Shown here: positions 62,389 to 64,000 of the stretch, piece by piece
How the letters are laid out: each line of letters starts with the position of its first letter
Position numbering within the stretch: position 1 is the first letter of the stretch
Source: Atherinomorus stipes
Lineage: Eukaryota; Chordata; Actinopteri; Atheriniformes; Atherinidae
Direction of reading: 5' to 3'
Length of the DNA stretch: 64,000 nucleotides
NCBI GenBank assembly: GCA_023101725.1
Contig: JALJCO010003457.1
Location: forward strand, 62,001 to 126,000
Program-made: the position numbers and the translations under genes
Notes under the pieces: generated by a model
Seen by the model: the letters and a program-made list of their open reading frames with translations, nothing else
Database searches by the model: none
What the model was told of the DNA's origin: nothing

Positions 62389-63930
62389 TATTAGGATCCC
62401 CATTAGCTTTTGTCATGACAAAAGCTAGTCTTCCTTGGGTCCTACACAAATAAAAACATTACATAAAAATGCCACAATTGTACACAGGAGAAAAAAAAAA
62501 GAAAAGAAAAGAAAAAAAGACAGTACAACGAAGTAAAAACAAATATAAACAGAATTATGAATTATGAACAATACAGTACACAGACTTTTGTGCCTCAAAG
62601 GTTTAATACAGGCTTATTTGCATTAAATGTTTTTTTAAACTGTTCTTGAAATTAAATTTTGTGCTGGTATGCTTGAATTCCATCCTGTAATAGTTCGTTA
62701 AATAACAGTTGATTTAAGAAGTTCTGTTCTGGGTTTTGGTGGTTCAATATAACCTGAAATGGTTTGTCTTGTCATATGATGGTGTAAATCTCATGTGTAT
62801 TCAACTTGTTCATAAAAGTGTTGTGGTGTTTTATCAATTAGTACATTCCAAAAACTATTGAGAAGATGCAAAAGTACTCTGCACTTAACAGGAAGCCATG
62901 AAAGATTTTTGTGCATTTCTGTAACATGTGTGCACTTACAACACTGGAGAACTAACCTTGCAGCCTTATTTTGATTTGTTTGTAATATTTGCAGGTCTTT
63001 TTTTGAAGCAGATGACCAAATGGCTGAGCAATAGTCAAGGTGTGACAGGACTAAGGCTTCTGTTACTTCCTTCAAAGTATCCCGCTGTACATACTTTGAA
63101 CATTTTCTAGTAATGGAGATGCCTCTTCCCATTTTTGTCACCATGTTATTTATGTGTTTAGTTCAGTTTACATGTAGTTTCGGGTCTAATGAAATGCCAA
63201 GTAGCTTGACCTCTCTCACTTGTTCGAATTGCACTCCGGAGAGTGAGAGGCTCAATTGAGGGTCACTGTCTGGCATATGTCTAGATCCTAATACAGTACT
63301 ATACATTTAGTTTTAGTTATGTTCAGCACTAGTTTGTTGTGTTCAACCCAATCCGCAATTGCTTTAAGTTCGATATTTAATGTATCGCTTAACTCTGTAA
63401 CAGTATGCGCAGAACTATACAGGGTGGAATCATCTGCGTACATAACCACATAAGATTTATTCAATGCTAAAGGTAGGTCATTTGTAAAAACGGAAAATAA
63501 AAGAGGGCCAAGGGAACTTCCCTGTGGAACCCCACGCTGCAACTCCCTACTATCTACTATCTCCCTACTATCTGCGATCTACCAATCATCGGTTATTTGT
63601 GCTAATGCTGAGGATGTGGAATGCCCTGCTCTGTATGCATGTTGGTAACTAGTGAGCAAATCATTACACAAAAAATAATCTTGGATCTGCACATATACAA
63701 TTTTTTCTAAGATTTTACTCAGTACTGGGAGGAAACTGACAGTATAGGGTGACTGTTAGAACCATCAAGAGTAGATCTTTGATCTTTTAGTAGTGGAATA
63801 ACCTTGGCTTCCTTCCAAATCTTTGGGCACACACCATACTCAAGACATTTGTTGAAGATGTGACACAATGGCTAGGAAACATGTTTAGCAGAGATTCTAA
63901 GTAATTTACAGTCAAGATATGAATATATAT
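62386..63930 (-). mobile_element. LINE with 'aatggggatcctaataaa' type 3' end, 5'-truncated
   Basis: Minus strand. Its 3' end, read on that strand, runs through 'aaagctaatggggatccta' to 'ataaacaatata', a very common ending of one group of fish LINEs. Coding remnants run from the RT fingers (about 63860) to the C-terminus (about 62790). It is distinct from the L2-type LINEs elsewhere in the window. I do not assign a clade. Confidence 0.75.
62791..63880 (-). pseudogene. LINE reverse transcriptase remnant
   Basis: In order on the minus strand: 'IFNKCLEYGVCPKIWKEAKV' and 'IPLLK' (RT fingers, about 63790-63870); 'YQHAYRAGHST' (about 63630, conserved 'Q-G-RxxHST' type); 'RGVPQGSSLGPLLFSVFTND' (about 63480-63540); 'VMYADDSTLYSS' with the catalytic YADD intact (about 63415-63450); 'WVEHNKLVLNITKTK'. 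After frame breaks come 'ALVLSHLDYCSAIW', 'NKAARLVLQC' and 'NLSWLPVKCRVL'. Between 63540 and 63590 the usual RT segment is missing and is replaced by short CTACTATCT repeats. Dead copy. Confidence 0.8.
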
Positions 63931-63936
63931 ACAAAC

Positions 63937-63941
<5 letters not shown>

Positions 63942-64000
<59 letters not shown>
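63942..64000 (+). repeat. (TA)n(TG)n microsatellite running off the right edge
   Basis: TA units from 63942 to about 63972, then TG units to the end of the window. Confidence 0.95.

Overview
The window reads as teleost fish nuclear DNA. It is AT-rich and intron-poor, and it carries fish-type SINEs, LINE fragments ending in L2-like tails, Tc1-like elements and many short inverted-repeat (MITE-like) elements. No long open frame looks like an intact host gene. The single recognised host gene is at the left edge: the promoter, 5' UTR and first coding exon of col1a2 (type I collagen alpha-2 chain), transcribed leftward (minus strand). The signal-peptide residues, the 70-nt coding part, the GTAAGT donor, the TATA box, the inverted CCAAT box and the stem-loop around the start codon all agree with vertebrate COL1A2. 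The rest of the gene lies off the left end, so about 63 kb of the window is col1a2 upstream intergenic DNA.

Layout: 1-690 is col1a2 intron 1; 691-1100 is exon 1 and proximal promoter. 1.1-8.8 kb is mostly unremarkable, with a worn hAT-like element and a decayed tandem repeat. 8.8-13.3 kb is a dense, nested cluster of TTAA-flanked elements with a tRNA-derived SINE. 18.0-19.7 kb holds a decayed endonuclease/reverse-transcriptase LINE. 21.3-23.1 kb is an L2-type LINE fragment lying between Tc1-like ends. 32.8-33.5, 36.3 and 38.9-39.8 kb are inverted-repeat elements, the last a foldback with roughly 350-bp arms. 41.2-41.7 kb is another LINE 3' end. 43.4-45.3 kb is a TTAA-element plus SINE cluster. 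46.6-47.1 kb is an inverted-repeat element. 50.5-52.9 kb holds a LINE fragment and a Tc1 transposase pseudogene that is split by a 666-bp TTAA element. 56.1-56.9 kb is an element with perfect 38-bp inverted ends and a TAA duplication. 58.5 kb is a SINE. 62.3-64.0 kb is a second type of LINE bounded by TA and TA/TG microsatellites.

By my own tally roughly a quarter to a third of the window is recognisable mobile DNA. Elements flanked by TTAA (piggyBac/Kolobok target type) are the most repeated theme, with at least six clear cases. I found no CRISPR array, rRNA or functional tRNA gene and no second host exon. Unmarked long stretches may hold regulatory elements for col1a2 or unrecognised non-coding exons, which cannot be seen from sequence alone.
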